56,179 nt of DNA from an uncultured Collinsella sp. Lineage in GTDB: Bacteria > Actinomycetota > Coriobacteriia > Coriobacteriales > Coriobacteriaceae. Below the pieces are notes generated by a model. It worked only from the letters and a program-made list of their open reading frames with translations, did not search any database and was not told the origin of the DNA. The translations under genes were made by a program, and so were the position numbers. Where the stretch lies: positions 1 to 56,179 of the forward strand of contig CABRHR010000001.1 of the NCBI GenBank assembly GCA_902470835.1. The letters run 5' to 3'. This document shows, piece by piece, positions 35,704-44,922 of the stretch (its first letter is position 1; each line of letters opens with the position of its first letter).

Positions 35704-37536
35704 ATGAGCATCAATCAGCGACAAGCAAAGCTGCTTAAAATCCTGCTCGACCAGGCGGGCTACACCCCGACAGTCGATATCTCCGATGCCCTTGCTTGCT
35801 CGGAGCGCACCATCCGCAACGACATGCGGGCCGCTAACGCCTTCCTCGACGAAATGGGCATCCAAGCGGCAATTGTCTCCAAGCGCGGCAACGGCATCCG
35901 CATCGATGGCGACAGCACGCAGCGCGGTCAGATATCGGACATCATCAAGGAACGTTCGCTTTCCATGGACGCCGGTCTTGACCGCTTCTATCGCGGCATG
36001 TTGCTGCTCACCTGCGACTACCGGCACCAATACACCACCGAATCGCTTGCGCGGGCCATCCTCACCAACAAACAGCAGGCCCAAGACGACCTGCGCACAT
36101 GGAACGAGCTCATGACGCCGTTTGGAGCCCAAATCGTACGCGGGCGCCGCATTACGGTCGAGGGTCCCGAGGAGTACATCCGATTCTTCGTCGTCTATTA
36201 TCTGTTTGAGCTCGCGTCGACCGCCATGAAACGCCGCATTGAGCCGCAGCTCTTTGGCGGCAACGAGCAATTCTTCAACGACCTCATCGCATACGTCGAG
36301 CGCGAAAGCCGAACGCTCTATACCGACAACGCCCGCCACCAGCTTGCCGTCTACCTGCAGATTATGGTCCTGCGCATTCTTAAGGGCAAAGAGGTCGGTG
36401 GTTACACCTCGGCGATTCCCGTTGTGTACGACGACGTCGCCAACCGTATTGAGCAGCACTTTGGCATCGAGGTCTCCGCCAACGAGCGCGGCATCATCCG
36501 CGACCTCTTTACGGTCTCCACGCGCCGCTGGACGCCCGAGTTCCAGCGCACATATCAGCCCACACCCGAGGCGGCGCGCCTCACCGAGGAGTTATTCTGC
36601 ACTCTCGGCGAACGCTTTGGCACGCGACCGCCGCTTCATCTTGAAAAGCCCTGCGCCGCGCTCATCGAAGCCGGACAAACTCACATGCGCTATGAACGCG
36701 CCATCTCACTGCCCCAGGAAAACACCTGGACGGTGCGATACGAAAACATGGCCTCGTTTATGCGCCTGTCCGAGGTGCTGCGCGACGCGCCCGGCCTATC
36801 TGGGCTGAATCTATACCAGACCGACGTGACGCGCCTGGCGATGCTATTGCTCTCGTATATGGACGGCCTGTCCTCGCACGATCAATGGCGTGTCGGACTC
36901 GTGGTCAACTGCGGCATTGAGCAGGTCTTCTATGCGCGCGATCGACTTGAGCGGCTCATTCCCTGCATGCGGGTCGCGCGTGTGCTGACCGAAACAGAAG
37001 TCGCCGAGATTGAATCAGACCCCAAGCACAGCAGCCTCGACTTCCTGGTCTCATTCGACCCCATCAAGACGACGCTTCCACTCTGCGTGCTGAGCAATGC
37101 CATCGATGACGCCGATCGCAGCCGCATCGAGCTGCTGCTCATGAAGCTTGGATGCCCCCACGCACTCGACGACGCCCCGCTTGCCGGCGGTCTTCCCGAG
37201 CGCGAGCTCGATATCTCGCACGCGCGCATGCTCACGCGCACCCTTCACGCTGCACTTGTCGAAGACGGCCTCTGGCGTGGCACGCTCTCCGGCTTCTCGA
37301 ACACCTTCGAGATGCTGTCGTTCACGCACGGACCTTGGCTCTTGCTGACCGTATGTTCCCAAGATGTCGCTCAAACCGGGGCCGTGCATTACCGCGTGGA
37401 AACACGAGTCGGCTTTACCGGCGACCGCCTGCAACACATCCTGGTGCTCTGCGTCGCCCCAAGCGATGAGCGCGTCCTCACTCCGGCCACACAGCGCTTC
37501 CGCAAGCTCGCATCCGAGGCCGGTCTCAAACGGTAG
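35704..37536 (+). CDS. PRD/BglG-like transcriptional regulator
   Basis: This 610-residue protein has an N-terminal HTH (~5-60; QAKLLKILLDQAGYTPTVDI, SERTIRNDMRAAN) followed by a wing (SKRGNGIRIDG), the layout of MtlR/LicR/BglG-type activators. Residues ~175-290 look like a PRD-type helical domain (ARHQLAVYLQIMVLRILKG) without the usual phosphorylatable His. A second helical region is at ~295-380 and a weak EIIB-like segment at ~390-500 (VGLVVNCGIEQ) without a clear phospho-Cys. PTS control is therefore doubtful. The start has AGGGAG 7 nt upstream. It stands between two paralogous MFS genes, its probable targets. Confidence 0.8.
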   Translation: MSINQRQAKLLKILLDQAGYTPTVDISDALACSERTIRNDMRAANAFLDEMGIQAAIVSKRGNGIRIDGDSTQRGQISDIIKERSLSMDAGLDRFYRGMLLLTCDYRHQYTTESLARAILTNKQQAQDDLRTWNELMTPFGAQIVRGRRITVEGPEEYIRFFVVYYLFELASTAMKRRIEPQLFGGNEQFFNDLIAYVERESRTLYTDNARHQLAVYLQIMVLRILKGKEVGGYTSAIPVVYDDVANRIEQHFGIEVSANERGIIRDLFTVSTRRWTPEFQRTYQPTPEAARLTEELFCTLGERFGTRPPLHLEKPCAALIEAGQTHMRYERAISLPQENTWTVRYENMASFMRLSEVLRDAPGLSGLNLYQTDVTRLAMLLLSYMDGLSSHDQWRVGLVVNCGIEQVFYARDRLERLIPCMRVARVLTETEVAEIESDPKHSSLDFLVSFDPIKTTLPLCVLSNAIDDADRSRIELLLMKLGCPHALDDAPLAGGLPERELDISHARMLTRTLHAALVEDGLWRGTLSGFSNTFEMLSFTHGPWLLLTVCSQDVAQTGAVHYRVETRVGFTGDRLQHILVLCVAPSDERVLTPATQRFRKLASEAGLKR

Positions 37537-37592
37537 ACGGCGTGGGCGCCCATCGCGCGTGCCCATGCAAGCCTTCAAATACGCTTAAGCGC

Positions 37593-37632
37593 AAAGAACC
37601 CGTGACCGCCCCTGCAGCCACGGGTTCTTTTT
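37593..37632 (+). terminator. terminator after the PRD-like regulator
   Basis: AAAGAACCCGTG pairs perfectly with CACGGGTTCTTT around a C-rich loop and ends in TTTTT. It also faces the convergent amidohydrolase gene. Confidence 0.87.
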
Positions 37633-37660
37633 AGCGTCTATGGCCTATGCCATGACAAAG

Positions 37661-39277
37661 CTATTTGCGCGTCCAGACAGTCTCGCCCTCTTTGACCGTC
37701 TCGAGAACGCGCAGGTTGCGCACCTCGTCGAGCTCGATCTTGAGCGGGTTCTTCTCGACAATGCAGAAGTCGGCCAGCTTGCCGGCCTCGAGCGTGCCCT
37801 TACGGTCGAGCTCGCCATACTGGAAAGCGCCGTTGACCGTGATGGCCTTCAGACCCTCGTACACGCTGATCTTCTGATTCTCGTCCAGCTGAGCGCCGCC
37901 CTTGGTGACGCGCTTGGCGGCGCACCACACAGCCTCAAAGAAATTGGGGCGCAGCACCGGCGTGTCGGTGTGGAAGGTAAACGGCAGGCCGCACTCCAGA
38001 GCGTCATGGCAGGCAGACACGCGACCGCCGCGCACGGGACCGAAGTTCTTAAGATGCACGTCGGCCCAGTACCAGATATGGCTGGCGAAAATCGACGGGA
38101 TCATGTTGATCTCGGCCATCTGCTCGTACTGATCGCGGCGGGCAGTCTGGCAGTGGATCATGACCGGGTGCAGGCTCGCTTTATCGGGATTAGGCGAATC
38201 CTCCAGCGCGCGCTTGTACACGCGCAGGTACTGGTCGGCAGCCGCATCGCCGTTGGTATGGGCGAGCAGCTGATGATTGCCGTCGATGGCCTTGCGCATA
38301 AAGTCATACGCGGCCTTGTCGGTCATGGTGCCATAACCGCAGTAACCCTCGCCCTCATCGCCGGGAGTGTAGGGCTCAGTCATCCACGCCGTACGACCCT
38401 GGGGAGAACCGTCAAAGAACATCTTGAGGCCGCCGATACGGAAGTGACCGGTGTAGTCCTGCGAGACAAAAGGCTCGTGGTCGGCCAAGATTTTGTCGAC
38501 ATCCTCGCCGTACATGGGATAGCTCACGACGTCCATCTTGAGCAGGCCCTTGTTCGCAAGGCCGCAGAACAGCGCTGCGAAGTCGGCGGTGGTAGCACCC
38601 TCCTGGCAGGTGGTGATGCCGTTTTCCAGGTAGATGTCCTGCATCTCGCCGATCATGACGTCCATGTCCATCTTCTGACGCGGCTGAATCACGGCAAAGA
38701 CCGGCCACATAGCGCCTGGCTCCTCGCAGTAACCGTCCGGCGTGCCGTCGGCCTCGCGGCCGTAGCGAGCGCCCTCGGGATCGGGAGTCTCGACGGTAAT
38801 GCCGGCAAGCTCCAGCAGCTTGGTGTTGGCAACAACCATGTGGCTCGAAGCGTGGACGGCGATAACCGGAATGGTCTCGCTCACGCGGTCGAGCACGTGA
38901 CGGTTAGGGTGCTCATGCTCGGCCAGGGAATTCTGGTCGTAGGAAACACCCATGATCACGCCGTCCTCGCCAATGCCGCGCTGCTCGGCAAAGGCAGCCA
39001 GACGCTCGACGATCTCATCGAAATCCGCCGCGCCGTTAAGGTCGGCAGCCACGATGTACTGCGTGCAGCCAGAGATGTGGCTGTGGGGGTCAATCAGACC
39101 GGGCATAAGGCAGGCGCCGTTGAGATCAATCTCCTCGGCATCCTCTGCCTGAGCGCGAGCCTCCTCGAACGAGCCGGTAAACGCGATGGTGCCGTCGTCT
39201 GCAACCAGCAGGGCCTCAAAAGTATCGCCCTCGCCGGTCATGGGAACAAAGTCGCCGTTAAAGTACAGCTTCTTCAT
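37661..39277 (-). CDS. YtcJ-like metal-dependent amidohydrolase
   Basis: This 538-residue enzyme of the amidohydrolase superfamily (Amidohydro_3) has PGLIDPHSHISG metal ligands at His65 and His67, AHTNGDAA and HCQTARRDQ in the barrel, FHTDTPVLRP near the end, and the closing KADF-like LADFCIVEKNPL. There is no signal peptide, so it acts in the cytoplasm on an unknown amide, ester or cyclic substrate. It starts 3 bases after the upstream MFS transporter gene ends, so uptake and hydrolysis of one substrate is the likely unit. Confidence 0.9.
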   Translation of the reverse strand: MKKLYFNGDFVPMTGEGDTFEALLVADDGTIAFTGSFEEARAQAEDAEEIDLNGACLMPGLIDPHSHISGCTQYIVAADLNGAADFDEIVERLAAFAEQRGIGEDGVIMGVSYDQNSLAEHEHPNRHVLDRVSETIPVIAVHASSHMVVANTKLLELAGITVETPDPEGARYGREADGTPDGYCEEPGAMWPVFAVIQPRQKMDMDVMIGEMQDIYLENGITTCQEGATTADFAALFCGLANKGLLKMDVVSYPMYGEDVDKILADHEPFVSQDYTGHFRIGGLKMFFDGSPQGRTAWMTEPYTPGDEGEGYCGYGTMTDKAAYDFMRKAIDGNHQLLAHTNGDAAADQYLRVYKRALEDSPNPDKASLHPVMIHCQTARRDQYEQMAEINMIPSIFASHIWYWADVHLKNFGPVRGGRVSACHDALECGLPFTFHTDTPVLRPNFFEAVWCAAKRVTKGGAQLDENQKISVYEGLKAITVNGAFQYGELDRKGTLEAGKLADFCIVEKNPLKIELDEVRNLRVLETVKEGETVWTRK

Positions 39278-39280
39278 GAC

Positions 39281-40897
39281 CTACTCCTCCTCTTTGGAGA
39301 ACTTCTTGATAGCAGGGGTGGTGGCCAGGCCAAGCACGATGATGGCAGCGCCCACGTAGTAAGCGAAACGCGTGGAGTTGAAGCGGGACTGGGCATTGAT
39401 CTCGACCAGGGCGTCGCGCTCCTCATCGCTCATATCGATGTCCTTAATAGAAGCGCGGAAGTTCTCATCGGAGACGAGGTCGATATTGCGCTCGGAAATA
39501 GCGGCGACGGTGGACTCGGAAATGCGGGAATCGTTAGCGGCCGCATCCTTCACGGAGTTGGTGATACCAAAGAGCAGCACGGCACCCAGCAGGGCAATGC
39601 CGATAGCCTGGCCAACGTTACGCATGGTGGTCTGAATGCCGCCGGACTGGGAAGCGTCGCGCTCGTTCACGGCAAGGGCGACAACGTTGTTGGCCTGGGC
39701 GGAAACGATACCGGCGCCCGAGCCGGCAACAACGCAGCCAATGAGAATGCCCGGCAAGGAAGCAGCGTCGAGCGTAACGGAGAACGCCATGATGATCAGG
39801 GCGGCGGCAAGGGTGAGGTAGCCGACCTGGATGACGCGACGCGGGTTAGCCTTCGGCATGAACTTGGGGATACCGATGGAGAAGGCGAAGGTCGGAACGC
39901 CAACGACGATGGAGAGCACGCCAACGATAGCCGGAGACCAGCCAGCAACGAGCTGCAGGTAGGGGGCCATCAGAATGGACTGAACACCCATGAAGAAGAA
40001 CGTGATGGCGGAGGCGGCGAGACCGGCGAGGACCTGCGGGGTCTTGAGGAAGGACTGGGGCAGCAGGGCAAAGCCGTTCTTCTCCTCGACCTTCTTCTCG
40101 ACGCTGATCATAACGATGAGGATGATCACGCCCAGGACAGCCATGGGCAGGCAGGGGGAGATACCGGCGATGGTGAAGGGGCATGCCGGGAAGGGCTCGA
40201 CGAGGCCCCAAGCGGAGATGCGGGACACGCCGACCAGGAACAGGAACAGGCCGGTTGCGGCAAGGGCAACGCCGACGCCATCGAACTTGAGCTTCTCATC
40301 GGACTGCTCGATCTCGGGCAGCTTGAAGGACAGCAGGAACACGAGTACAAAGTAGGCGGCGAGGACGAAGAACGTCACGCGCATGCCGGCGGCCATGAGC
40401 ACGATCGAAAGCAGCAGCGGCAGCAGGGCGGAAAGGCCGGAGGCGGCGCCTATGCAGCCAAAGGCAAGCACGCGGTTCTTACCGTGATAGATCTTGGGAA
40501 CGAGGCCCAGAACCGAGGGAATCATGAACGACGCGCCGAAGCCCACGAGGGTACGGCCGCCCCAAATGAAGACGGTCATGTTGGGGGAAACGGCAAGGAC
40601 GACCTCGCCGGCGGCGCACAGCAGGGCGCCCATGCGGAAGTTCTTCTTCCAGCCGATGATGGTACCCATCATGCCACCGGCGATCATAAAGGCGCCGGCC
40701 ATGAGGGAGTAGACCATGTTGGCGAGCTGGATGTCGGCGGTGGTGGCGCCGAGGTCCTGCGTCAGGGCGGTTGCGGCGAGCGAAAGGGCGCCGTTATCGC
40801 CCGAAGTGCCCATCTGGGCCAGGATCAGAACGAGAACGGGGAGAAGCATGAACTTCTCGGCACCCTTCTCCTCTGCCACAGCTTTAGCTTTAGCCAT
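39281..40897 (-). CDS. MFS transporter, DHA2-like, paired with the amidohydrolase
   Basis: This 538-residue paralogue of the transporter at 33943-35559 shares TSGDNGALS, MVYSLMAGAFMIAGG, GGRTLVGFGASFMIPSVLG, CPFTIAGISPCLPM, SAQANNVVALAVNERDASQSGG and a ~65-residue loop before the last segment. About fourteen membrane segments are visible. It is the first gene of a two-gene operon with the amidohydrolase. Though DHA2 proteins are often exporters, the pairing suggests exchange or uptake of the amidohydrolase substrate or product; this is inference. Confidence 0.92.
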   Translation of the reverse strand: MAKAKAVAEEKGAEKFMLLPVLVLILAQMGTSGDNGALSLAATALTQDLGATTADIQLANMVYSLMAGAFMIAGGMMGTIIGWKKNFRMGALLCAAGEVVLAVSPNMTVFIWGGRTLVGFGASFMIPSVLGLVPKIYHGKNRVLAFGCIGAASGLSALLPLLLSIVLMAAGMRVTFFVLAAYFVLVFLLSFKLPEIEQSDEKLKFDGVGVALAATGLFLFLVGVSRISAWGLVEPFPACPFTIAGISPCLPMAVLGVIILIVMISVEKKVEEKNGFALLPQSFLKTPQVLAGLAASAITFFFMGVQSILMAPYLQLVAGWSPAIVGVLSIVVGVPTFAFSIGIPKFMPKANPRRVIQVGYLTLAAALIIMAFSVTLDAASLPGILIGCVVAGSGAGIVSAQANNVVALAVNERDASQSGGIQTTMRNVGQAIGIALLGAVLLFGITNSVKDAAANDSRISESTVAAISERNIDLVSDENFRASIKDIDMSDEERDALVEINAQSRFNSTRFAYYVGAAIIVLGLATTPAIKKFSKEEE

Positions 40898-41071
40898 GTG
40901 TTGGTTCCTTTCTTTTCCGTTTCACGCGGGCATTGAACCCCTTTGAGCCCGCGCGTCTTGTCGAGGCAAATATAGGCTGGAGCGCAATACGGACGGCATC
41001 AGAGCCATTGCCGTAGATACGGCAATTCTGACGGCGGGCCTAAAGGGCATCTGCTTTTTCTCGTGAAAAGC

Positions 41072-41107
41072 AAAACGGCCGACCCCTTTGCTCGGGCCGA
41101 CCGTTTT
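41072..41107 (-). terminator. terminator after the small membrane protein gene
   Basis: AAAACGGCCGACCC pairs with GGGCCGACCGTTTT (two G-U type mismatches) around a short loop. On the minus strand it ends TTTTGC. Confidence 0.75.
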
Positions 41108-41135
41108 GAAGAGAAAGTTTGATTGTTGGAAAATC

Positions 41136-41642
41136 CTAGGCAGTCGCGGCGACTTCCCCAGCGTCGACGCCCGCGGTGGTGGCACCGATGACGACGTAGC
41201 CGCTCACACAGCCGGCAACAGCGCACATAACGCCCTTAAAGATCATCATGCCCGTGCGCGAAAGCGGCAGCGGGAGCACAAAAGTGCAAAGCCATGCAAG
41301 GGGCGTGGCAACTACAAGGGCAATGATGCCAACGACGATCGACAGGGGAATCGACTTTTTGGGCAGCTTGGCCAGCCAACCATAGCCTTCGGAATTGCCC
41401 AGGTAAACGCCCTTGTTGAAATCCATCTTGGTCAGCGGCACCACGCACCAGGTCAAAATGAGACCAAGCAGGGCGCCTGTCAGCGCAATCTCCTCGACAA
41501 CCTTACCGGCGGCAAAGGTAATATCGGCGTCCCCCGCATGCATGCCCATAAAGATGAGCGCGTTAACGATGCCGTTGACGATGCCGTAACCGACGATGCA
41601 CTTGTTCTTAAGATAGCTCTGGTAGTCCTTTGCGGCGGCCAT
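41136..41642 (-). CDS. hypothetical four-helix membrane protein
   Basis: This 168-residue protein has four clear membrane segments (VGYGIVNGIVNALIFMGM; IALTGALLGLILTWCVVPL; LSIVVGIIALVVATPLAWLC; FKGVMCAVAGCVSGYVVIG). Its first residues MAAAKDYQSYLKNKC are cytosolic-like. ATG at 41642 has GGGAGG just upstream. I do not recognise the family. It is divergent from the LacI regulator at 41871, which may control it. Confidence 0.75.
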   Translation of the reverse strand: MAAAKDYQSYLKNKCIVGYGIVNGIVNALIFMGMHAGDADITFAAGKVVEEIALTGALLGLILTWCVVPLTKMDFNKGVYLGNSEGYGWLAKLPKKSIPLSIVVGIIALVVATPLAWLCTFVLPLPLSRTGMMIFKGVMCAVAGCVSGYVVIGATTAGVDAGEVAATA

Positions 41643-41749
41643 ATGCCCTCCCCATTTTCGCAGTGTCATTTGTGTGGGGCCAGTGTATCCTCACGCATCA
41701 CGCCCGCTGACCAGAAGGATTGCCGTTTTTACGGCAACAGCCACACCCC

Positions 41750-41789
41750 AAACCACCACAAAGGGGGACAGGCACCTTTGTGGTGGTTT
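41750..41789. repeat. short palindromic repeat, GGGGGACAGGCAC-loop copy
   Basis: AAACCACCACAAAG and CTTTGTGGTGGTTT form 14-bp perfect arms around GGGGACAGGCAC. The arms are identical to those of the hairpin at 33661-33699. A smaller hairpin (TTGCCGT/ACGGCAA) is at 41720-41737. Confidence 0.85.
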
Positions 41790-41804
41790 TCAACATGGCG
41801 GGCT

Positions 41805-41835
41805 TTGACACCCCAGGGGCAGGCGATGCTACAAT
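41805..41835 (+). promoter_or_regulatory. promoter of the LacI-family gene
   Basis: TTGACA (41805-41810) and an extended -10 TGCTACAAT (TACAAT 41830-41835) are separated by 19 bases, slightly long. Confidence 0.55.
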
Positions 41836-41870
41836 CTGGCTTGTACTTGAAACGCATCAAAGGGGCCGCT

Positions 41871-42983
41871 ATGGCAAAGGTTAAGATCAGCGACGTCGCG
41901 CGCGAAGCCGGGGTTTCGTTGGGCACGGTTTCCAACGCGCTCAACCACCCCGAAAAGCTGCGCCCCGAGACCCTCAAGCTCATTAACGAAACCATCAATC
42001 GCCTGGGCTACCTACCCAACCAAAGCGCTCGTCAGCTCGCGGGCGGCGCCACCAAGTCCTTTGGCCTGGTGCTCCCCCGTCTCGATCACGGCTTTTCGCT
42101 CCAAATCGCCAGCGGCGCCCACAACGAGGCCCGCAAGCACGGCTACGACTTGCTCATCGCCAACGCCGATAACGACGACATTCTCGAGGACCATTACCTG
42201 CGCTACTTTATGGGCACCCAGATGTCCGGCGTCATGGTTCAGCCCATGGCGTCCCCCGACTGGCACCCCGCCATGACCAAGATGCCCGTGCCGATCGTCC
42301 ATCTGGACATCCATTGCTCCGGGCCCGGCTACTACGTGGCTGCCGACAACGAGGCCCAAGGTCGCATCATCGCCGAGCTCGCCATTGCCCGCGGTGCACG
42401 CCATATCACCGTTGTGGGTAGAGCAGCATTTATGCAACTCACCCTGCGCGTCCTTGGCATTCATAAGGCGCTCGCCCTGCACCCCGATATCAAGATCGAA
42501 GTCATCGACGCCGGCGAATGGAATACCGCTGCCGACGGCTACGGCATCGGTGCCCAAATCGCCGAGCGCCCCGCGGACGAACGTCCCGATTTTGTCGTCG
42601 GCCTGACCGATGTGTTGGCCTCGGGCGTCGTTTCGGCACTGGTCGACAAAGGCATCTCCGTCCCCGAGCAGGTTCGCGTGGCCGGATGCGACGGCAACCC
42701 GCTCGCTTGGAGCGGATCGGTCCCGCTCACTACGGTAGCGCCCCCGGGCTACGAGATTGGCCGCAAGGGTGTCCAACTGCTCATGGAGCAAATCGAGAAC
42801 AAGGTCCCGACAAAGACCAAGCATATCCACGTCGGCTCTGCAGCGCGCACCGTCACCGCAGCCACCACCGCGGAGGACATCAACCGCCAAGAACTCGTGC
42901 GGCCGTTCCTGCTGGAACGCGCCAGCACCCAGGCAAGCAGCCAGACCGACTCCACGGCCATCAACCTCGGCGCGTATCTATAG
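41871..42983 (+). CDS. LacI-family transcriptional regulator
   Basis: This 370-residue protein has a typical LacI N-terminus (ISDVAREAGVSLGTVSNALN, hinge LPNQSARQLAGG) and a periplasmic-binding-protein-like sensor domain (~60-340). The segments GVMVQPMASPD, YVAADNEAQGRIIAEL and RVAGCDGNPLAWS fit the family. A ~30-residue Ser/Thr-rich tail follows. The start is at MAKVKI with GGGG 6 nt upstream. The ligand and targets are not evident; it is divergent from a four-helix membrane protein gene. Confidence 0.93.
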   Translation: MAKVKISDVAREAGVSLGTVSNALNHPEKLRPETLKLINETINRLGYLPNQSARQLAGGATKSFGLVLPRLDHGFSLQIASGAHNEARKHGYDLLIANADNDDILEDHYLRYFMGTQMSGVMVQPMASPDWHPAMTKMPVPIVHLDIHCSGPGYYVAADNEAQGRIIAELAIARGARHITVVGRAAFMQLTLRVLGIHKALALHPDIKIEVIDAGEWNTAADGYGIGAQIAERPADERPDFVVGLTDVLASGVVSALVDKGISVPEQVRVAGCDGNPLAWSGSVPLTTVAPPGYEIGRKGVQLLMEQIENKVPTKTKHIHVGSAARTVTAATTAEDINRQELVRPFLLERASTQASSQTDSTAINLGAYL

Positions 42984-43017
42984 CACGCCCGCAAGTATGC
43001 TAAGTCGCCGCTCAAGC

Positions 43018-43049
43018 AAAAGAGGCCCGACCATTGCCGGACCCCTTTT
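43018..43049. terminator. bidirectional terminator between convergent genes
   Basis: AAAAGAGGCCCG pairs with CGGACCCCTTTT with two mismatches. It has T-rich flanks on both strands and lies between the LacI gene and the HAD gene. Confidence 0.65.
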
Positions 43050-43096
43050 GTTTAAGCGCAAACGTAAGCAATTGCTCGTTTTAACGCCGCAATTGT

Positions 43097-43747
43097 CTAG
43101 CGCACGGCCTTGACCGCCGCCGCCAGATCGAACAGCGTATCGAGCACGGCCTCGCAGCCATCTACCACGTCCTGCGGCAGCGGCACGATATCGGGGACGG
43201 CAAAGACATGGCAGCCGGCCGTAATGCCCGAGACGCAGCCGTTGCGCGAATCCTCGACCACGGCACATTCCTCGGGAGCAAAGCCCGCGCGCTCGCAGGC
43301 GAGCAGATACATCTCGGGGTCGGGCTTGCCGTGCACGACGTCCTCGCCACACGTTACCGTTTCAAACTTGTCAAAAAGACCGACCATCTTAAGGTTGCGC
43401 TCGGCCGTAACGAGGCGCGACGACGTCGCTAGACCCACGTGATAGCCCGCAGCCAGCAGCTCGTCTAGGCACTCGGCGGCGCCGGCCTTAAGTTCCAGTT
43501 CGGTCTTGACCATCTCGTCGCGAATCTCCTTGTGGCGGACATAGACCGCCTCGGTGGTTTCGTGGCTGCCGTAATGCTTATCGAGGATGTCCATGACATC
43601 GGGCAGCGTGCGACCGATAAACTGATGGATCAGCGCATCATCAATCGCGAGCCCCAGCTCAGCGGCGCCTGCCTTCCAGGCCTTAATCCCCAAACGCTCG
43701 GTGTCGACCAGCGTTCCATCCATGTCAAAAATAACAGCCTTGATCAT
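43097..43747 (-). CDS. HAD-superfamily phosphatase / phosphosugar mutase-like
   Basis: This 216-residue protein has a subclass I HAD fold. FDMDGTLVDTE at the N-terminus carries the nucleophile and acid Asp, LATSSR is motif II, and Lys and Asp in KPDPEMYLLA and VVEDSRNG complete the site. The helical cap lies at ~15-85. It resembles beta-phosphoglucomutase-like and phosphatase members; the substrate cannot be read. The start at 43747 is set by GAGGGGG 5 nt upstream. It is convergent with the LacI gene. Confidence 0.9.
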   Translation of the reverse strand: MIKAVIFDMDGTLVDTERLGIKAWKAGAAELGLAIDDALIHQFIGRTLPDVMDILDKHYGSHETTEAVYVRHKEIRDEMVKTELELKAGAAECLDELLAAGYHVGLATSSRLVTAERNLKMVGLFDKFETVTCGEDVVHGKPDPEMYLLACERAGFAPEECAVVEDSRNGCVSGITAGCHVFAVPDIVPLPQDVVDGCEAVLDTLFDLAAAVKAVR

Positions 43748-43913
43748 ATCGGCCCCCTCACCGGATTGTGTTACTACCACTCTACCGCACTTACAAACTT
43801 GTATATAACGTATATAGCATATTGCACTTTCGTTACATAGATAGAAGACTTATGGCAAGTAACGCATTAGGATTATAGTTTTCGACCGAGTACTCAATGG
43901 TAAGGATCGTTTC

Positions 43914-44792
43914 ATGATTTTAGACACCACGGCACCCGCAGAGGAGCTTCAAGACAAGCTATCGGCGCTCGAACAGCTGCTTTTGGCATACGGGCGCGTG
44001 GCTATCGGGTTTTCCGGTGGCGTCGACAGCAGCTTTTTGGCCGCCGTATGCGCCCGCATCATGCCTACCAATACCCTCCTCGTCCATCTCACCACGCCGC
44101 TCATCGGCACGCCCGAACAGGCCTCGTTTGAGCGGTCTGTTGATGGACAAGCCAATGAAGGGGCGCATTTTAAGCTCCCCGTGCTCAATCTTTCGGTCGA
44201 TCAGCTGCAGCTCCCCCAAGTAGCCTGCAACGATGCCAATCGCTGCTACCACTGCAAGCACGCTGGCTTTACCACCATCGTCAACCACGCCAAGTCGCTC
44301 GGCTTTCCCACCGTCATCGATGGCAGCAATGCAAGCGATCGCGGTGACTACCGCCCCGGCATGCGTGCGGCAGAAGAGCTCGGCGTACGCTCACCCCTTA
44401 TGGAGGTCGGCTTTACCAAGGACGAAGAGCGCGAGCTGCTGCGCGCATGGGGCTATCCCGTTTGGAACCTGCCGGCGGGAGCCTGCCTTGCCACGCGCGT
44501 CCCCACGGGCGAGGAGCTTACGCGTGAGAAGGTCGATTTGATCCGCGCCTGCGAGGATTACCTGCACGATCTTGATCTGGCACAGGTACGCGCGCGCCTG
44601 GTCGGCGGCTGCATGCATATCGAGGCCGCTCCTGCAGATGTCGCCAAGATTGCCGCCCTCGGCGGTGCCGCCGTCGACGACAAGGGCAAGACCCCGCTGC
44701 CCGCCGTTATCGAGTCCGCGCTGCGCGAGCTGGGCTGCGACCATATCTCCCCTGAGGTCACCCCCTACATCCACGGTGCCATGAATCAGTAA
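43914..44792 (+). CDS. larE: LarE-like ATP-dependent sulfur transferase
   Basis: This 292-residue PP-loop protein has SGGVDSS (34-40) to adenylate its substrate. RCYHCK (Cys111, Cys114) with GACLATR (Cys191) gives three cysteines, the pattern of LarE proteins that hold a [4Fe-4S] cluster rather than sacrifice one Cys. LarE inserts sulfur into the precursor of the nickel-pincer nucleotide used by lactate racemase and related enzymes. No larA, larB or larC is in the window. Its stop codon lies in a palindromic repeat (44791-44827). Confidence 0.88.
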   Translation: MILDTTAPAEELQDKLSALEQLLLAYGRVAIGFSGGVDSSFLAAVCARIMPTNTLLVHLTTPLIGTPEQASFERSVDGQANEGAHFKLPVLNLSVDQLQLPQVACNDANRCYHCKHAGFTTIVNHAKSLGFPTVIDGSNASDRGDYRPGMRAAEELGVRSPLMEVGFTKDEERELLRAWGYPVWNLPAGACLATRVPTGEELTREKVDLIRACEDYLHDLDLAQVRARLVGGCMHIEAAPADVAKIAALGGAAVDDKGKTPLPAVIESALRELGCDHISPEVTPYIHGAMNQ

Positions 44793-44827
44793 CCTGCCAA
44801 TAAGGGACAGGTTTATTTCGGCAGGTT
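44791..44827. repeat. short palindromic repeat, AGGGACAGG-loop copy, overlapping the larE stop
   Basis: AACCTGCC and GGCAGGTT frame AATAAGGGACAGGTTTATTTC. The first two bases belong to the larE TAA. It is closely related to the copy at 31537-31573. Confidence 0.8.
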
Positions 44828-44847
44828 TTATCTTGGGAAACGCGAAC

Positions 44848-44884
44848 AGGGCCGTGACACCCATACGGCGTCGCGGCCCTTTTC
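44848..44884 (+). terminator. terminator after larE
   Basis: AGGGCCGTGAC pairs with GTCGCGGCCCT (one wobble) around CACCCATACGGC and is followed by TTTTCC. It faces the convergent sugar operon and could serve it too. Confidence 0.75.
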
Positions 44885-44922
44885 CTTGGAGAAGGATCAA
44901 TTGATTGAACGGGATGACCGTT

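Noticed and set aside
37640..40936. 1,098-codon open frame opposite the amidohydrolase and MFS genes
   Set aside because: The His/Gly/Glu-rich composition and lack of any motif are typical of an antisense artefact; both minus-strand genes are unmistakable.
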